Positions 36,704 to 45,541 of a stretch of DNA of 64,000 nucleotides are shown piece by piece. The notes beneath the pieces are model-generated. The model searched no databases. It saw only the letters and a program-made list of their open reading frames with translations, and was not told where the DNA came from. Both the position numbers and the translations under genes were made by a program. Positions within the stretch are counted from its first letter, which is position 1; every line of letters begins with the position of its first letter. Source of the DNA: Paenibacillus silvae (lineage in GTDB: Bacteria > Bacillota > Bacilli > Paenibacillales > Paenibacillaceae); assembly GCF_014639235.1 (NCBI RefSeq), contig NZ_BMFU01000008.1, positions 124,001 to 188,000 on the forward strand, in the 5' to 3' direction.

Positions 36704-36884
36704 GTGATCCTCTCTGTTGTGAGCAAAGAGTAAAATTAACATTAGCCAAATCCCGCATAAATTTTGATACCAAGACAAGTAGACGACTCCCCCCATAATG
36801 CCCTCGGAGGAAGTCGTCCTATAATAAAACCTATTTTGTAAACTTAATTGAAAATAGTAAGGTAACCTTCTAGTTTTCTACAAT

Positions 36885-37613
36885 CTATTTATTTTTAAGA
36901 CGAATCATATTAAAGACATATCTGTCGCTATCTACTGGACTACTCCACTTATTGTTTTGATAGATTTGCATTTGTGTTGATCCTGAACCATCAAGCATTA
37001 TCGAATCAACTGCATTTAAGCCCATGTCATCCATAATACCTTTCATAAAGGGAACACTTCCTGATCCAGCAATGAGATAAGCATCATTATTCTTCCAAGC
37101 TAATACAGTACGTGCAATAGGTAGATAATAACCCACCTCACCCTTTATTGAGGATCCACCCCAGTTCTCTAAATTATAATCATTCCCTCCAATAATCATT
37201 TCAACTGTCCGCTTGGGATAATATTGATACACTTCATTAACATTCTTAACATAAAGATGCGTTGCACGAAGTGATCCATTCATATCTCGATAGAATACAG
37301 CCGTTTTTCTAGAGATTTCATTACCATTTACAGAAGTATTAGATAAATAGTTTTTCTTGAGTGTGCGACCCTGATAAGTTACCGATGAGTTCTCATCAAC
37401 AGATGAGTATGCAATAGACGCCCCCTTTGTTGGTGGCTTTGTATAGCCATCACTTGCCTCAAAAAAGCCACCATTAACACCAACATAGCTAGTGTTTCTT
37501 ACTGGACTTAATACAGTTTCCGTTTTAATGTTACTCAAAGAGGTTTTGATTACATGCTGTTCACCAATTGATGCAGGTATGTGTTTCCACGTGTAGTACT
37601 CATAATTTGCCAG
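36885..37613 (-). CDS. Phosphodiester glycosidase (NAGPA-like) family protein, probable CTG start
   Basis: The 242-residue product carries GVNGGFFEASDGY, MIIGGNDYNLENWGG and the C-terminal active-site-like MLDGSGSTQMQIY, the pattern of NAGPA-domain proteins (phosphodiester alpha-GlcNAcase fold). No ATG, GTG or well-placed TTG opens the frame. The family-like N-terminal residues GEQHVIKTSLSN lie upstream of the TTG at 37538, and the in-frame CTG at 37613 follows GGAGG by eight bases. CTG is therefore the best start. There is no signal peptide, which is odd because family members are usually exported; a truncated N-terminus is the alternative. Confidence 0.75.
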   Translation of the reverse strand: MANYEYYTWKHIPASIGEQHVIKTSLSNIKTETVLSPVRNTSYVGVNGGFFEASDGYTKPPTKGASIAYSSVDENSSVTYQGRTLKKNYLSNTSVNGNEISRKTAVFYRDMNGSLRATHLYVKNVNEVYQYYPKRTVEMIIGGNDYNLENWGGSSIKGEVGYYLPIARTVLAWKNNDAYLIAGSGSVPFMKGIMDDMGLNAVDSIMLDGSGSTQMQIYQNNKWSSPVDSDRYVFNMIRLKNK

Positions 37614-37660
37614 ATTTGATTCCTCCTAATTTATTCTCACTATGTAGGTAAAATGAGATT

Positions 37661-37702
37661 AAAAAAAACAACCGGATTTAAAAATAATTCCGGTTGTTTT
37701 TT
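37661..37702. terminator. Bidirectional-type intrinsic terminator
   Basis: AAACAACCGGA pairs with TCCGGTTGTTT, with A-run before and T-run after. It ends the small membrane protein gene, whose stop codon touches it. Confidence 0.85.
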
Positions 37703-38093
37703 AATCTTTGTTTGTTGTACGCTTCATACATAGAATTTCTATAATATAAAAAGCTATTGTTACAACAATAAAAGACCAATTATATTCTTTGAGTACCGTA
37801 GGTAGGAACATACAAATAATCGCTATGGCAACATAAATAATTGCGCGTAAAATTTGTTTAACTTCAAAAAACTCCATAAGTAAACTTGTTATTCCTAAAG
37901 ATACAACAAAAGTAAAGTATAACCATAAGGTAGTTACAATAAAAATAAGGAAATTGTCCTGTTCAGAATAATTAATAGGGGAATCACCAGTCAAATTAGT
38001 CTCCGTAAAGAATAAGACGCCTGCAATAACAATGGAAATAATAAATATTGATATAAAAGGATGAATAATTATAGAAAATCGAGTTCTTTTCAT
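37701..38093 (-). CDS. Small four-helix membrane protein of unknown function
   Basis: This 130-residue protein has four predicted membrane helices (FISIFIISIVIAGVLFF; FLIFIVTTLWLYFTFVV; AIIYVAIAIICMFLPTV; FIVVTIAFYIIEILCM). The start follows AAGGAG at about ten bases. The gene is AT-rich and monocistronic, with a terminator at the stop codon. No family was recognised. Confidence 0.7.
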   Translation of the reverse strand: MKRTRFSIIIHPFISIFIISIVIAGVLFFTETNLTGDSPINYSEQDNFLIFIVTTLWLYFTFVVSLGITSLLMEFFEVKQILRAIIYVAIAIICMFLPTVLKEYNWSFIVVTIAFYIIEILCMKRTTNKD

Positions 38094-38679
38094 TAGGATC
38101 AGCGCTCCTTATTGTAAACGATTTTTAAATTTACTATTAAAAAAACCCTTTTTCATTTAGATTTACATAAAAAATTAATCTTTAGTATAAAAAGAATACA
38201 CTAATTAAATGAGCTATTCTACATCTCTGAAAGACATTCTTTATGAAATTATTATAACTTGACAATATTTATATATTGTAATAAAAAGATCAACTTTTTT
38301 AGAAATGAATTTTTATTTAAATCATACTTAAGAATACAACTTATGGAGTTATAAGATATGAATAAGGCTCAAATACACCTTTTATCCCTTCTAAGATCAA
38401 GCTTCAACGTAACAGGGAAACCTTCATTTCCTCATCATTGCAGAGACAGAAATTTAAGCGTAGGAAAAGGGGTCACCCATTCATCATCTATCGGTCACTC
38501 TGCGATTTAGGATGACATCATAACGCACTTGTACATAAAACATCTATATTCCTATCTCTCCTATTGTATATATTTTCTAGTATAATGACTTAATACAACA
38601 ATATTTTAAAAAAATATCCTGCCTTCAGCTTGTAAGCAATTCTTACGACTTATATAAGGTAGGAAGAAGGAGCGTTGTT
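38094..38679. other. AT-rich intergenic tract with no recognised gene
   Basis: About 585 bases. A TATAAT lies at 38581-38586 and may serve the beta-helix protein gene, though no good -35 is visible. A 50-codon frame at 38358 lacks a ribosome site and resembles nothing known to me. Confidence 0.4.
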
Positions 38680-40704
38680 ATGGAATATCATGTATCCATA
38701 CATGGGAGTGATCACCACAAAGGAACAGCGGAGCAACCCCTTCGTACCATATCACGCGCTGCGGCTCATGCCATGGCTGGTGATACCGTTATTGTTCATG
38801 CGGGAGTATACAGGGAATGGGTCAACCCGGCTAATGGAGGAACAGCAGAGCATCGAATCATATATCGATCCGCAGGAGACGGGGAGGTCGTCATTACAGG
38901 AGCTGAACGGATTACCAACTGGAGTTCTGAAGGAGACAACGTTTGGAGCACAGAAGTGCTTAATTCCATCTTTTCCGTCCGTAACCCCTTTGAAGTGGAA
39001 CTCAGTGGAGACTGGTTGTTTGACGGGCCCTTCCCGATTCATCTCGGCGATGTATATCTGGATGGCAAATCATTGTATGAGTGCAATAGTGTTGAAAGCG
39101 TTCTCAATCCTGAGGTTTGGTCCGAAGCCAAGTATCCCAAGGATTCATTGTTGAAATGGTATGCAGAAGTGGGTTCTACGACAACAAAAATCTGGGCTAA
39201 TTTTGGCGGAAAAGACCCTCGAAAAGAAAATGTAGAAATTAACGTCCGTCCTTATTGCTTCTGGCCTGAGAAACCGGGAATCAATTTTATAACCGTAAGT
39301 GGCTTCACGCTTCGTCAAGCCTCGCCTCAATGGGCGCCGCCTACGGACTACCAAGAAGGTTTGATCGGACCTCACTGGAGCAAGGGCTGGATTATTGAAA
39401 ACAATATAATCAGCGAATCTAAATGCGTTGGTATAAGCCTGGGCACCGAAATTGGTACAGGTCACAGCGAATCTTTGGAGAAGCAAAGTAAAGGCGGAAC
39501 TCAACGTGAGCAGGAGGTTATTTTACGAGCATTACGCTCCGGTTGGCATAAGGATAACGTCGGCAGTCATATCGTTCGAGGTAATGTGATTCATGATTGT
39601 GAGCAGGCAGGTATTGTGGGCCATATGGGAGCTGCCTTCAGCCGCATTGTTCAGAACCGTATTTACAACATTCATCACAAACGGCTCAGACACGGTGCCG
39701 AAGTAGCGGGAATCAAGCTGCATGCGTCCCTGGATACTCAAATTAGCGAAAATACAATCTATAGCTGCTACCGTGCACTTTGGCTTGACTGGCAGGCACA
39801 GGGCACCCGTATCAGCCGTAATGTATTTTTTGACAACCTTTCTGAAGACCTCTTCGTTGAGGTTTGCCACGGTCCTTATATGGTCGATCATAATCTATTT
39901 CTCTCTCCTATGAATTTCAGAAATATGGCCCAGGGCGGGGCATTTGCTCATAATTTATTTGCAGGCAGATTTGTAGTTCGTTCCGAGATTACCCGTATCA
40001 CGCCTTATCATTTCCCGCACGAGACGGCCATGGCCGGATATTCCAATATCACTGGAGGCGATGACAGGTACTACAACAATATCTTTTTGGGTGATAACGA
40101 TGTGCATAAGGAACCTGTTCCTATTACCTTCTTTGAGCATCTTCCACTTAAACCAAGGGATGAGGTGGGGGAGGACGGAAAGACGGTCATGGACGGGGTT
40201 CCAGACAATTCTATTTGTTATCTGCATGCTGTGGGACTGGGCGGCTACGATCAACATCCTGATGTAAAAGATAAGAAATGGTGGGAATATACCAAAGAGG
40301 AGCTTCTTGAGCTTGGCGATGCCGCGAAGGATTTCTTTATAGGCAATGCCGTTCTTCCGGTAGCTATGGGTGGAAATGTATATCTTAACCATGCAGTTCC
40401 AAGCCGTCACGAATCAGATGCCAAGATATATACACAGAAGGGTATAAACGTTGAGATTGATGCTGCACTAGGTAGGGTCCACATTCAGATCAATGAGTCC
40501 GAATTGCTTCGAGGAACCCATACAATGTTGGTGACTACGGACCTGCTTGGAAAAACGTATCACGCCAATATGAAGTATGAGGAACCAGACAGCACTCCAT
40601 ATCATTTTGACTCCGACTTTTTCGGAACAAAGAGACCCGATGCGAATGTCACACCTGGTCCGTTTGAATTAACCGAAAATGGCAGGATTGATTTTAAAAT
40701 TTAG
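38680..40704 (+). CDS. Right-handed parallel beta-helix protein (putative polysaccharide-active enzyme)
   Basis: This 674-residue protein opens HVSIHGSDHHKGTAEQPLRT, the start of a DUF1565/pectate-lyase-like beta-helix. Successive coils are visible as WIIENNIISESKCVGI, HIVRGNVIHDCEQAGIVG, RIVQNRIYNIHH, TQISENTIYSCYRALW and TRISRNVFFDN. A C-terminal beta domain follows from about 560. It has no signal peptide, so it acts on imported oligosaccharide or leaves the cell by an unusual route. The architecture recalls GH141-type and related beta-helix hydrolases; the substrate is unknown. The ATG follows AAGGAG at seven bases, and a terminator follows the gene. Confidence 0.8.
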   Translation: MEYHVSIHGSDHHKGTAEQPLRTISRAAAHAMAGDTVIVHAGVYREWVNPANGGTAEHRIIYRSAGDGEVVITGAERITNWSSEGDNVWSTEVLNSIFSVRNPFEVELSGDWLFDGPFPIHLGDVYLDGKSLYECNSVESVLNPEVWSEAKYPKDSLLKWYAEVGSTTTKIWANFGGKDPRKENVEINVRPYCFWPEKPGINFITVSGFTLRQASPQWAPPTDYQEGLIGPHWSKGWIIENNIISESKCVGISLGTEIGTGHSESLEKQSKGGTQREQEVILRALRSGWHKDNVGSHIVRGNVIHDCEQAGIVGHMGAAFSRIVQNRIYNIHHKRLRHGAEVAGIKLHASLDTQISENTIYSCYRALWLDWQAQGTRISRNVFFDNLSEDLFVEVCHGPYMVDHNLFLSPMNFRNMAQGGAFAHNLFAGRFVVRSEITRITPYHFPHETAMAGYSNITGGDDRYYNNIFLGDNDVHKEPVPITFFEHLPLKPRDEVGEDGKTVMDGVPDNSICYLHAVGLGGYDQHPDVKDKKWWEYTKEELLELGDAAKDFFIGNAVLPVAMGGNVYLNHAVPSRHESDAKIYTQKGINVEIDAALGRVHIQINESELLRGTHTMLVTTDLLGKTYHANMKYEEPDSTPYHFDSDFFGTKRPDANVTPGPFELTENGRIDFKI

Positions 40705-40715
40705 TTATTATCGAG

Positions 40716-40749
40716 GATCCAGTCACTCTAGGTGATTGGATCTTTATTT
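40716..40749 (+). terminator. Intrinsic terminator of the beta-helix gene
   Basis: GATCCAGTCAC pairs with GGTGATTGGATC around a TCTA loop, followed by TTTATTT. Confidence 0.85.
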
Positions 40750-40906
40750 GTGTGTAAAGCCTTTATTCCGCTAAATCGGGCTAAGTTGTCTCTGGTTCCC
40801 TAAGAGGAATACGATTCTAAACCTTATTTCTCCCCAATTCTTTTGACAAATAATGTGAGCGAGTGATAGATTCTAATTATACTAACTCTTTAATCTGGGT
40901 GGGCAT

Positions 40907-41473
40907 ATGAGAAAAAAATTACAAATTTACATTTCGTCTACTTACTATGATCTTATTGAGGAAAGACATACCGCTGTTGAAGCCGTACTTCAAGCCGGGC
41001 ATATCCCTGCAGGAATCGAGCAATCTTTCAAGGAAAGTCCAATGAAAATTAGAAAGAGATGGATCGACGAGTCCGATGTATATGTTCTGATTCTCGGAGG
41101 GTTCTATGGTTTAACACTTCCTGATGAATCCAAGAGTTATATCCATTGGGAGTATGAGTATGCCGGAGAAGCGGGCAAACCTAGATTTGCTTTTGTTGTC
41201 ACCGATGAAGCACTAAGACAAAAGCCATACGATTTCGCAGCAATTGAATACTATCGGGAGTTTCAAGAATTTAAGCAATCCGTCATGGAACAAATCCCGA
41301 TCTATTATGTTGAGGATGTACGGCACATTAAAATGGTACTTCATGATCAATTGCCAGCGTATGCAGCGAGAGACGATTTGTATGGCTGGGTTTCTGGCAA
41401 GGATGTCCTGGACGTCCAAAAGCTGTTGGAAGAAAATGCGAGATTAAAGGCGGAGTTGGAGAAAAACAAATGA
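40907..41473 (+). CDS. DUF4062 domain protein
   Basis: This 188-residue protein begins LQIYISSTYYDLIEERHTAV then EAVLQAGHIPAGIE, the hallmark of DUF4062 (a Rossmann-like, TIR/SLOG-related fold). Further features are WIDESDVYVLILGGFYG and SYIHWEYEYAGEAGKP. A coiled-coil tail (LLEENARLKAELEKN) ends it. In other genomes DUF4062 is often fused to NTPases or defence effectors; here it stands alone with no partner domain. It is probably a sensor or nucleotide-binding module. No neighbouring defence gene is visible. Confidence 0.82.
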   Translation: MRKKLQIYISSTYYDLIEERHTAVEAVLQAGHIPAGIEQSFKESPMKIRKRWIDESDVYVLILGGFYGLTLPDESKSYIHWEYEYAGEAGKPRFAFVVTDEALRQKPYDFAAIEYYREFQEFKQSVMEQIPIYYVEDVRHIKMVLHDQLPAYAARDDLYGWVSGKDVLDVQKLLEENARLKAELEKNK

Positions 41474-41513
41474 AAGAGGGGGCAAATCCTTATTAGAACG
41501 TTTCAGTTCAGGT

Positions 41514-41795
41514 TTACTCCCTGTTCGCCAATTGCTCCTGAGCAAGACGGATCATTTCCCTGACCATGGAACCGCCAATTTTGCCGCCGACATGGCCTGC
41601 TGATTCGGTTGTCAGTTGACCATTGTTTCCTGGGTACAGAGGCACGCCAAGCTCCTTCGCCACTTCGTATTTTACATCGTCTGGTTGATTCGGATTTACA
41701 GTATATCCTTCTCGCTTCATTACATCTGCTTTGAACGCTTGCATTCCCTGTTCGACCCCTGGCACCGCATACTTTCTCCTTTTTCTTGCCATCAT
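41514..41795 (-). CDS. Alpha/beta-type small acid-soluble spore protein
   Basis: This 93-residue protein shows the two SASP motifs. The N-terminal helix region is VKYEVAKELGVPLYPGNNGQ and the C-terminal is SAGHVGGKIGGSMVREMI, followed by RLAQEQL. It is longer than typical members because of a basic N-terminal extension (MMARKRRKYAVPGVEQGMQ). SASPs coat DNA in the forespore and protect it from UV and heat. The start at 41795 follows AGGGGGG; the next codon is also ATG. A possible sigma-G promoter lies upstream. Confidence 0.85.
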   Translation of the reverse strand: MMARKRRKYAVPGVEQGMQAFKADVMKREGYTVNPNQPDDVKYEVAKELGVPLYPGNNGQLTTESAGHVGGKIGGSMVREMIRLAQEQLANRE

Positions 41796-41820
41796 AACAG
41801 CCCCCCTTGATGTTATTCCA

Positions 41821-41850
41821 TAACATGCCCGGAAGCACAAAATTTCATCC
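41821..41850 (-). promoter_or_regulatory. Possible sigma-G promoter of the spore protein gene
   Basis: On the minus strand GGATG, 18 bp, CATGTTA approximates the forespore sigma-G pattern GNATR-N18-CATNNTA. It is 26 bases before the start codon. There are mismatches to the strict consensus at one position in each element. Confidence 0.4.
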
Positions 41851-41914
41851 CTATTCGCTTCAATGTATGAGTTGAATCATCATCACCTCTTGTTTCCTGA
41901 TCAAAGAACGTTTG

Positions 41915-42025
41915 ATTCATTTACTAAACACGTAGAAGCTGTTTTTGCTCTTCGCTAGAATCGCAATATCATCTGCGTATCACCTTTACGCCACGTTGCT
42001 CCATCTCCCGTCAAACTGATTCGGA
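41915..42025 (-). pseudogene. Remnant of a group II intron reverse transcriptase
   Basis: Read leftward, one frame gives REMEQRGVKVIR and, after a one-base shift, the next gives YADDIAILAKSKNS. Joined, this reproduces the stretch around the catalytic YADD motif of group II intron reverse transcriptases. Stops and a frameshift show it is a short dead fragment. Nothing else of the intron was recognised. Confidence 0.55.
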
Positions 42026-42212
42026 TTTTTGTAATATTTAGTCATAAAAAACTATATTATGCAATAAAAATCTTGACTGTTGTATGCAACTCCTATAAAC
42101 TGATTCCCAAGCAGTTAATGAAATTTTTAACTTTAGTACTATTATAAGTTAATTTCAAACTGCTAGAGTTGTAGTAAAGAGAGAAATTACACAGGAAGGA
42201 GATTGGAGAAAA

Positions 42213-43175
42213 ATGAGACAACTTACTTTAGGAAAATCAGGACCGCAGGTGAGCGCTCTATGTCTTGGTTGTCTAAACTTCGGTACGAAAGCCGACAAAA
42301 GCTTATCGTATCGACTACTGGATCAATATGTGGAGGCAGGAGGTAACTTTCTGGATACTTCCAACAATTATGCCTTTTGGAATGGAGCCGGAGTAGGCGG
42401 GCAAAGCGAGACCTTGCTGGGAGAATGGATGAAGGAGAAAAATAACCGAAATAGCATCTTTCTGGCAACCAAAGTTGGAGCGAACCCAACCATTCCCGGT
42501 GGCGGTTTTCCTGCTAAAGAGGGGTTATCCAAAAAGGCCATTCATAAAGCGGTCGATGAAAGCCTCAAGCGGCTGCAAACCGATTATATTGATTTGTATT
42601 ATGCCCATATTGACGATATGGATGTCCCTCTGGAGGAAACGCTCGAGGCATTCAATCAATTAGTACAATCCGGCAAAGTAAGGGCCATCGGATGCAGTAA
42701 CCACTACACCTGGCGGCTTGAAGAAGCAAGAAGTATTAGTCAATCCCACGGTTTTGCTCCCTATCAATGTATTCAGCAGAGATATAGCTATTTGCGCCCT
42801 AGACCAGGCGCAGACTTCGATGTACAGATTAGCGTTTCGGAGGAAATGCTCAAATATATTGAGACCCATGAGGAAATCGCTTTACTTGCCTATTCGCCTC
42901 TGTTGAGCGGTGCGTACAGCCGCCAGGATCGTCCGATTCCTGTGCAATATACTGGCCCAGATGCTGAGGCAAGAATTGCCGTTTTACAAGAAATCTCCAA
43001 AGAAACGGGCGCAACGCATAATCAGGTTGTCCTAGCTTGGATGCTGAATAACTCCCCGGTTACCCTGCCAGTAATTGCAGCAAGCTCAACGGAACAGCTT
43101 CAGGAGAACCTGCAGGCACTTAATGTAACGCTTACTCAGGAACAGATTAAAAGGTTAAATGAAGCAACCTATTAA
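42213..43175 (+). CDS. Aldo/keto reductase
   Basis: This 320-residue NADPH-dependent AKR has the catalytic tetrad: Asp48 and Tyr53 in LDTSNNY, Lys in LATKVG and His in LYYAHIDDMD. The NADPH-binding end is visible in PVIAASSTEQLQENLQAL. It reduces aldehydes or ketones, possibly sugars; the substrate is unknown. The start follows GGAAGGAGA. The prenyltransferase gene begins 41 bases downstream on the same strand, so this gene may be the first of the glycan cluster or a separate unit with readthrough. Confidence 0.88.
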   Translation: MRQLTLGKSGPQVSALCLGCLNFGTKADKSLSYRLLDQYVEAGGNFLDTSNNYAFWNGAGVGGQSETLLGEWMKEKNNRNSIFLATKVGANPTIPGGGFPAKEGLSKKAIHKAVDESLKRLQTDYIDLYYAHIDDMDVPLEETLEAFNQLVQSGKVRAIGCSNHYTWRLEEARSISQSHGFAPYQCIQQRYSYLRPRPGADFDVQISVSEEMLKYIETHEEIALLAYSPLLSGAYSRQDRPIPVQYTGPDAEARIAVLQEISKETGATHNQVVLAWMLNNSPVTLPVIAASSTEQLQENLQALNVTLTQEQIKRLNEATY

Positions 43176-43216
43176 AATATTAGCTGATTAAATTTGAATT
43201 GTGAGAGGTGTCCCCT

Positions 43217-44152
43217 ATGAATAGGGAAAAAATAATCCGCTCCGTTCCCATACTGGGATCAGCTAGTGCTCCTTTGCAGAAGTCCAAGAGGATAAAGCCT
43301 CTTTTACGTTTATTGAGAGTGCACCATTGGACTAAGAATGCATTTGTTTTCTCAGGTTTACTGTTATCTTTCAACCATCTATCCATCCAAATGATCCAAT
43401 TGACGCTGGTACAATTCTTGCTATTTTGCGGCATCTCCAGTTCTGTTTATATTCTGAATGATATGGTAGACATCGAGAAAGATCGACGACACCCGGTTAA
43501 GAAATTCCGTCCTTTAGCCTCAGGTGATATAAAAGTCTCTCATGCCCTAACGATTTTAATTTTATTATGTCCCTGCGTTTTAGTTCTCTCTTTCCTTGTA
43601 AACAGTATCTTCGGAGCTATTATCCTGATCTATTTCATTCTCAATGTTAGTTATTCATTTAAGCTGAAAGAGTTTGTCATTATTGATGTGCTGATCATCT
43701 CCATAGGATTCGTGCTTAGATCTTTATCTGGTTGTTTGACCACTGGCGACAAAATCCCTGTCTGGTTTTTATTAAGCGTAGCGTTTCTCACTTTATTTCT
43801 AGGGTTTAACAAGCGAAAGAAGGAAATCCTTACCTTATCAGGTCAGACACAAAATACACGCAAAATTCTTAGCGAATATTCCATTGGTCTGATTAACGAG
43901 ATGCTCCCCATGCTAACCTCATGTACAGTCGTAGCCTACGCTTGTTTTTCTATTTTTGAAGCCAACTCTAGATACATGATTGCAACGCTCCCCATCGCTG
44001 TATACGGCATATTTCGATATCAGTATTTGTTGAGTAAAACAGATCTCGGAGAACGCCCTGAGATGATTGTGCTCAGAGACAGACCCATTCGTTTTGCCGT
44101 ACTGCTGTGGGTCATTGTCTACATCTCTTTGCAAAGCAATCTATTCATTTAA
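43217..44152 (+). CDS. UbiA-family prenyltransferase, DPPR-synthase-like
   Basis: This 311-residue membrane protein has about eight helices. The first motif reads YILNDMVDIEKDRRHPVKKF followed by RPLASGDI, the NDxxDxxxDR...HP.K..RP.ASG pattern of decaprenyl-phosphate phosphoribosyltransferases. LLRVHHWTKNAFVFSGLLLS also fits that group. Mycobacterial relatives join PRPP to a polyprenyl phosphate to give a lipid-linked phosphoribose. Menaquinone-type UbiA enzymes differ in this motif. The ATG at 43217 is preceded by GAGAGGTG, which makes the GTG at 43208 part of the ribosome site. It heads the flippase-glycosyltransferase cluster. Confidence 0.82.
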   Translation: MNREKIIRSVPILGSASAPLQKSKRIKPLLRLLRVHHWTKNAFVFSGLLLSFNHLSIQMIQLTLVQFLLFCGISSSVYILNDMVDIEKDRRHPVKKFRPLASGDIKVSHALTILILLCPCVLVLSFLVNSIFGAIILIYFILNVSYSFKLKEFVIIDVLIISIGFVLRSLSGCLTTGDKIPVWFLLSVAFLTLFLGFNKRKKEILTLSGQTQNTRKILSEYSIGLINEMLPMLTSCTVVAYACFSIFEANSRYMIATLPIAVYGIFRYQYLLSKTDLGERPEMIVLRDRPIRFAVLLWVIVYISLQSNLFI

Positions 44153-44190
44153 ACGTTAGGCCAAATTGAGTGTGGATAGGATAAATTAAA

Positions 44191-45501
44191 ATGAATAAAA
44201 ACCCAACTTTTCGAAAACGTATTCGTGAAAGGTCCTCGGATATTTTGAACAACCGCAATATAAGAAATTTCCTGGGCAACTTGGGGATTGTATTTATTTT
44301 TAGAATGTTATCCGCTGTATTAAATGTAGTTGGTTTAGTCATGGCCGCCAGAAAACTGGGTGTCGTTGCTCTTGGGGATATTTCCATGATCCAGAGTATT
44401 GCTTACTTTCTAATTATCCCTATGGTATTCGGAATTCATATTTCAATTATTAAGTACCTTCCAGAAAGCGATAAAGAACAGGAACGACAAATTATCGGAT
44501 CAGCTGTTATTTGCAATGGGGTTCTGGCGGGCTTGTTTGTTGTCGTCTTTTTAAAACTCAGTGAAGCCTTTTCTATTATTGCTCATATTTCCGAGACGCA
44601 ATGGGTTCTTAGCATCGCTTTAGCTGTGGTCATTAACTTTGCCACCATTTCCGAATCCATTCTGCGGGCAAAAAACAAATTTTTTCTGCTCAGCATCGGC
44701 AAATTGATTGGAACAGCCGTGTTTTTTGTGATCGTACTGGCAAGTTATTTCAGATCGGATAGTTTTAATTTTTTCATCCTTGCTCTTATCGTGAATTTCA
44801 TCATATTCACTCTTATCGCCTGGATCTTTTCTCGGGATTTCAAGTTATCCTTTTCCCTGAAAACTGCCAAACACCTCTATCGTTACGGCGGGATCACGAT
44901 GGTCAGCGTGTCTTTTTCCACAATACTGTTTTCCAGTGATTTATTTATCGTAAACTACTTTTGCTCCAGCTATGACGTGGGTATGTACTCCGTATATCAA
45001 GTGAATGTGAGAAACTTTTTTAATCTACTGTTCCATGAGGTATTTGCCATTGTATTTCTACCCGCAATTGCCCTATTGGAGAAAAGCAAGGTGTATACTC
45101 GCATTCTCAGTATGCTTACCTGGCTGCTACCTTTAGCTATCGTTGGAAATGCTCTCTTATGTATCACTCTAATTCTCTTGTATGGTAAAGACTATCCACT
45201 GAATTGGCTATATGTAGCCATTGTTTCAATCAGTACTGGCTTCCATTTTATTTATTGGATATTCCATTCCGTATTTTCGGTGGAAGGTAAAAGAGGAGCC
45301 TTATTGTGTCTGATCACGCTAGGTATTCCCCTACCGGTTCTAATCCTCATCTCTGTACTCCTCACCAAGTTCTATGGAATACTTGGAACCATGCTCGCGA
45401 CTCTGGTTATTCAGTTGGTATTAATCGGAACTTTCACTTTTGTTATCAAAACCCAGTATCTAAACCGAAAAATCAAATCAGTTGCAGTGGTGGAATCCTG
45501 A
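44191..45501 (+). CDS. Oligosaccharide flippase (Wzx/MATE-type polysaccharide exporter)
   Basis: This 436-residue protein has about twelve membrane helices and the MOP-superfamily opening FLGNLGIVFIFRMLSAVLNV followed by MAARKLGVVALGDISMIQS. Such proteins flip lipid-linked oligosaccharides outward. Its place between a polyprenyl-sugar-forming UbiA enzyme and two glycosyltransferases suggests it exports their product. The ribosome site is weak (GGATAGGA further than usual from ATG). The gene lies 38 bases after the prenyltransferase gene. Confidence 0.82.
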   Translation: MNKNPTFRKRIRERSSDILNNRNIRNFLGNLGIVFIFRMLSAVLNVVGLVMAARKLGVVALGDISMIQSIAYFLIIPMVFGIHISIIKYLPESDKEQERQIIGSAVICNGVLAGLFVVVFLKLSEAFSIIAHISETQWVLSIALAVVINFATISESILRAKNKFFLLSIGKLIGTAVFFVIVLASYFRSDSFNFFILALIVNFIIFTLIAWIFSRDFKLSFSLKTAKHLYRYGGITMVSVSFSTILFSSDLFIVNYFCSSYDVGMYSVYQVNVRNFFNLLFHEVFAIVFLPAIALLEKSKVYTRILSMLTWLLPLAIVGNALLCITLILLYGKDYPLNWLYVAIVSISTGFHFIYWIFHSVFSVEGKRGALLCLITLGIPLPVLILISVLLTKFYGILGTMLATLVIQLVLIGTFTFVIKTQYLNRKIKSVAVVES

Positions 45502-45541
45502 CCTCAGGCTCATCATTTCAGATGAAGGAGGATGGCGGCCT

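Noticed and set aside
36782..36818. Hairpin GACGACT with AGTCGTC after the YndJ-like gene
   Set aside because: There is no T-run on either strand, so it was not called a terminator.
38358..38510. 50-codon open frame in the AT-rich gap
   Set aside because: No ribosome site and no recognisable sequence feature.
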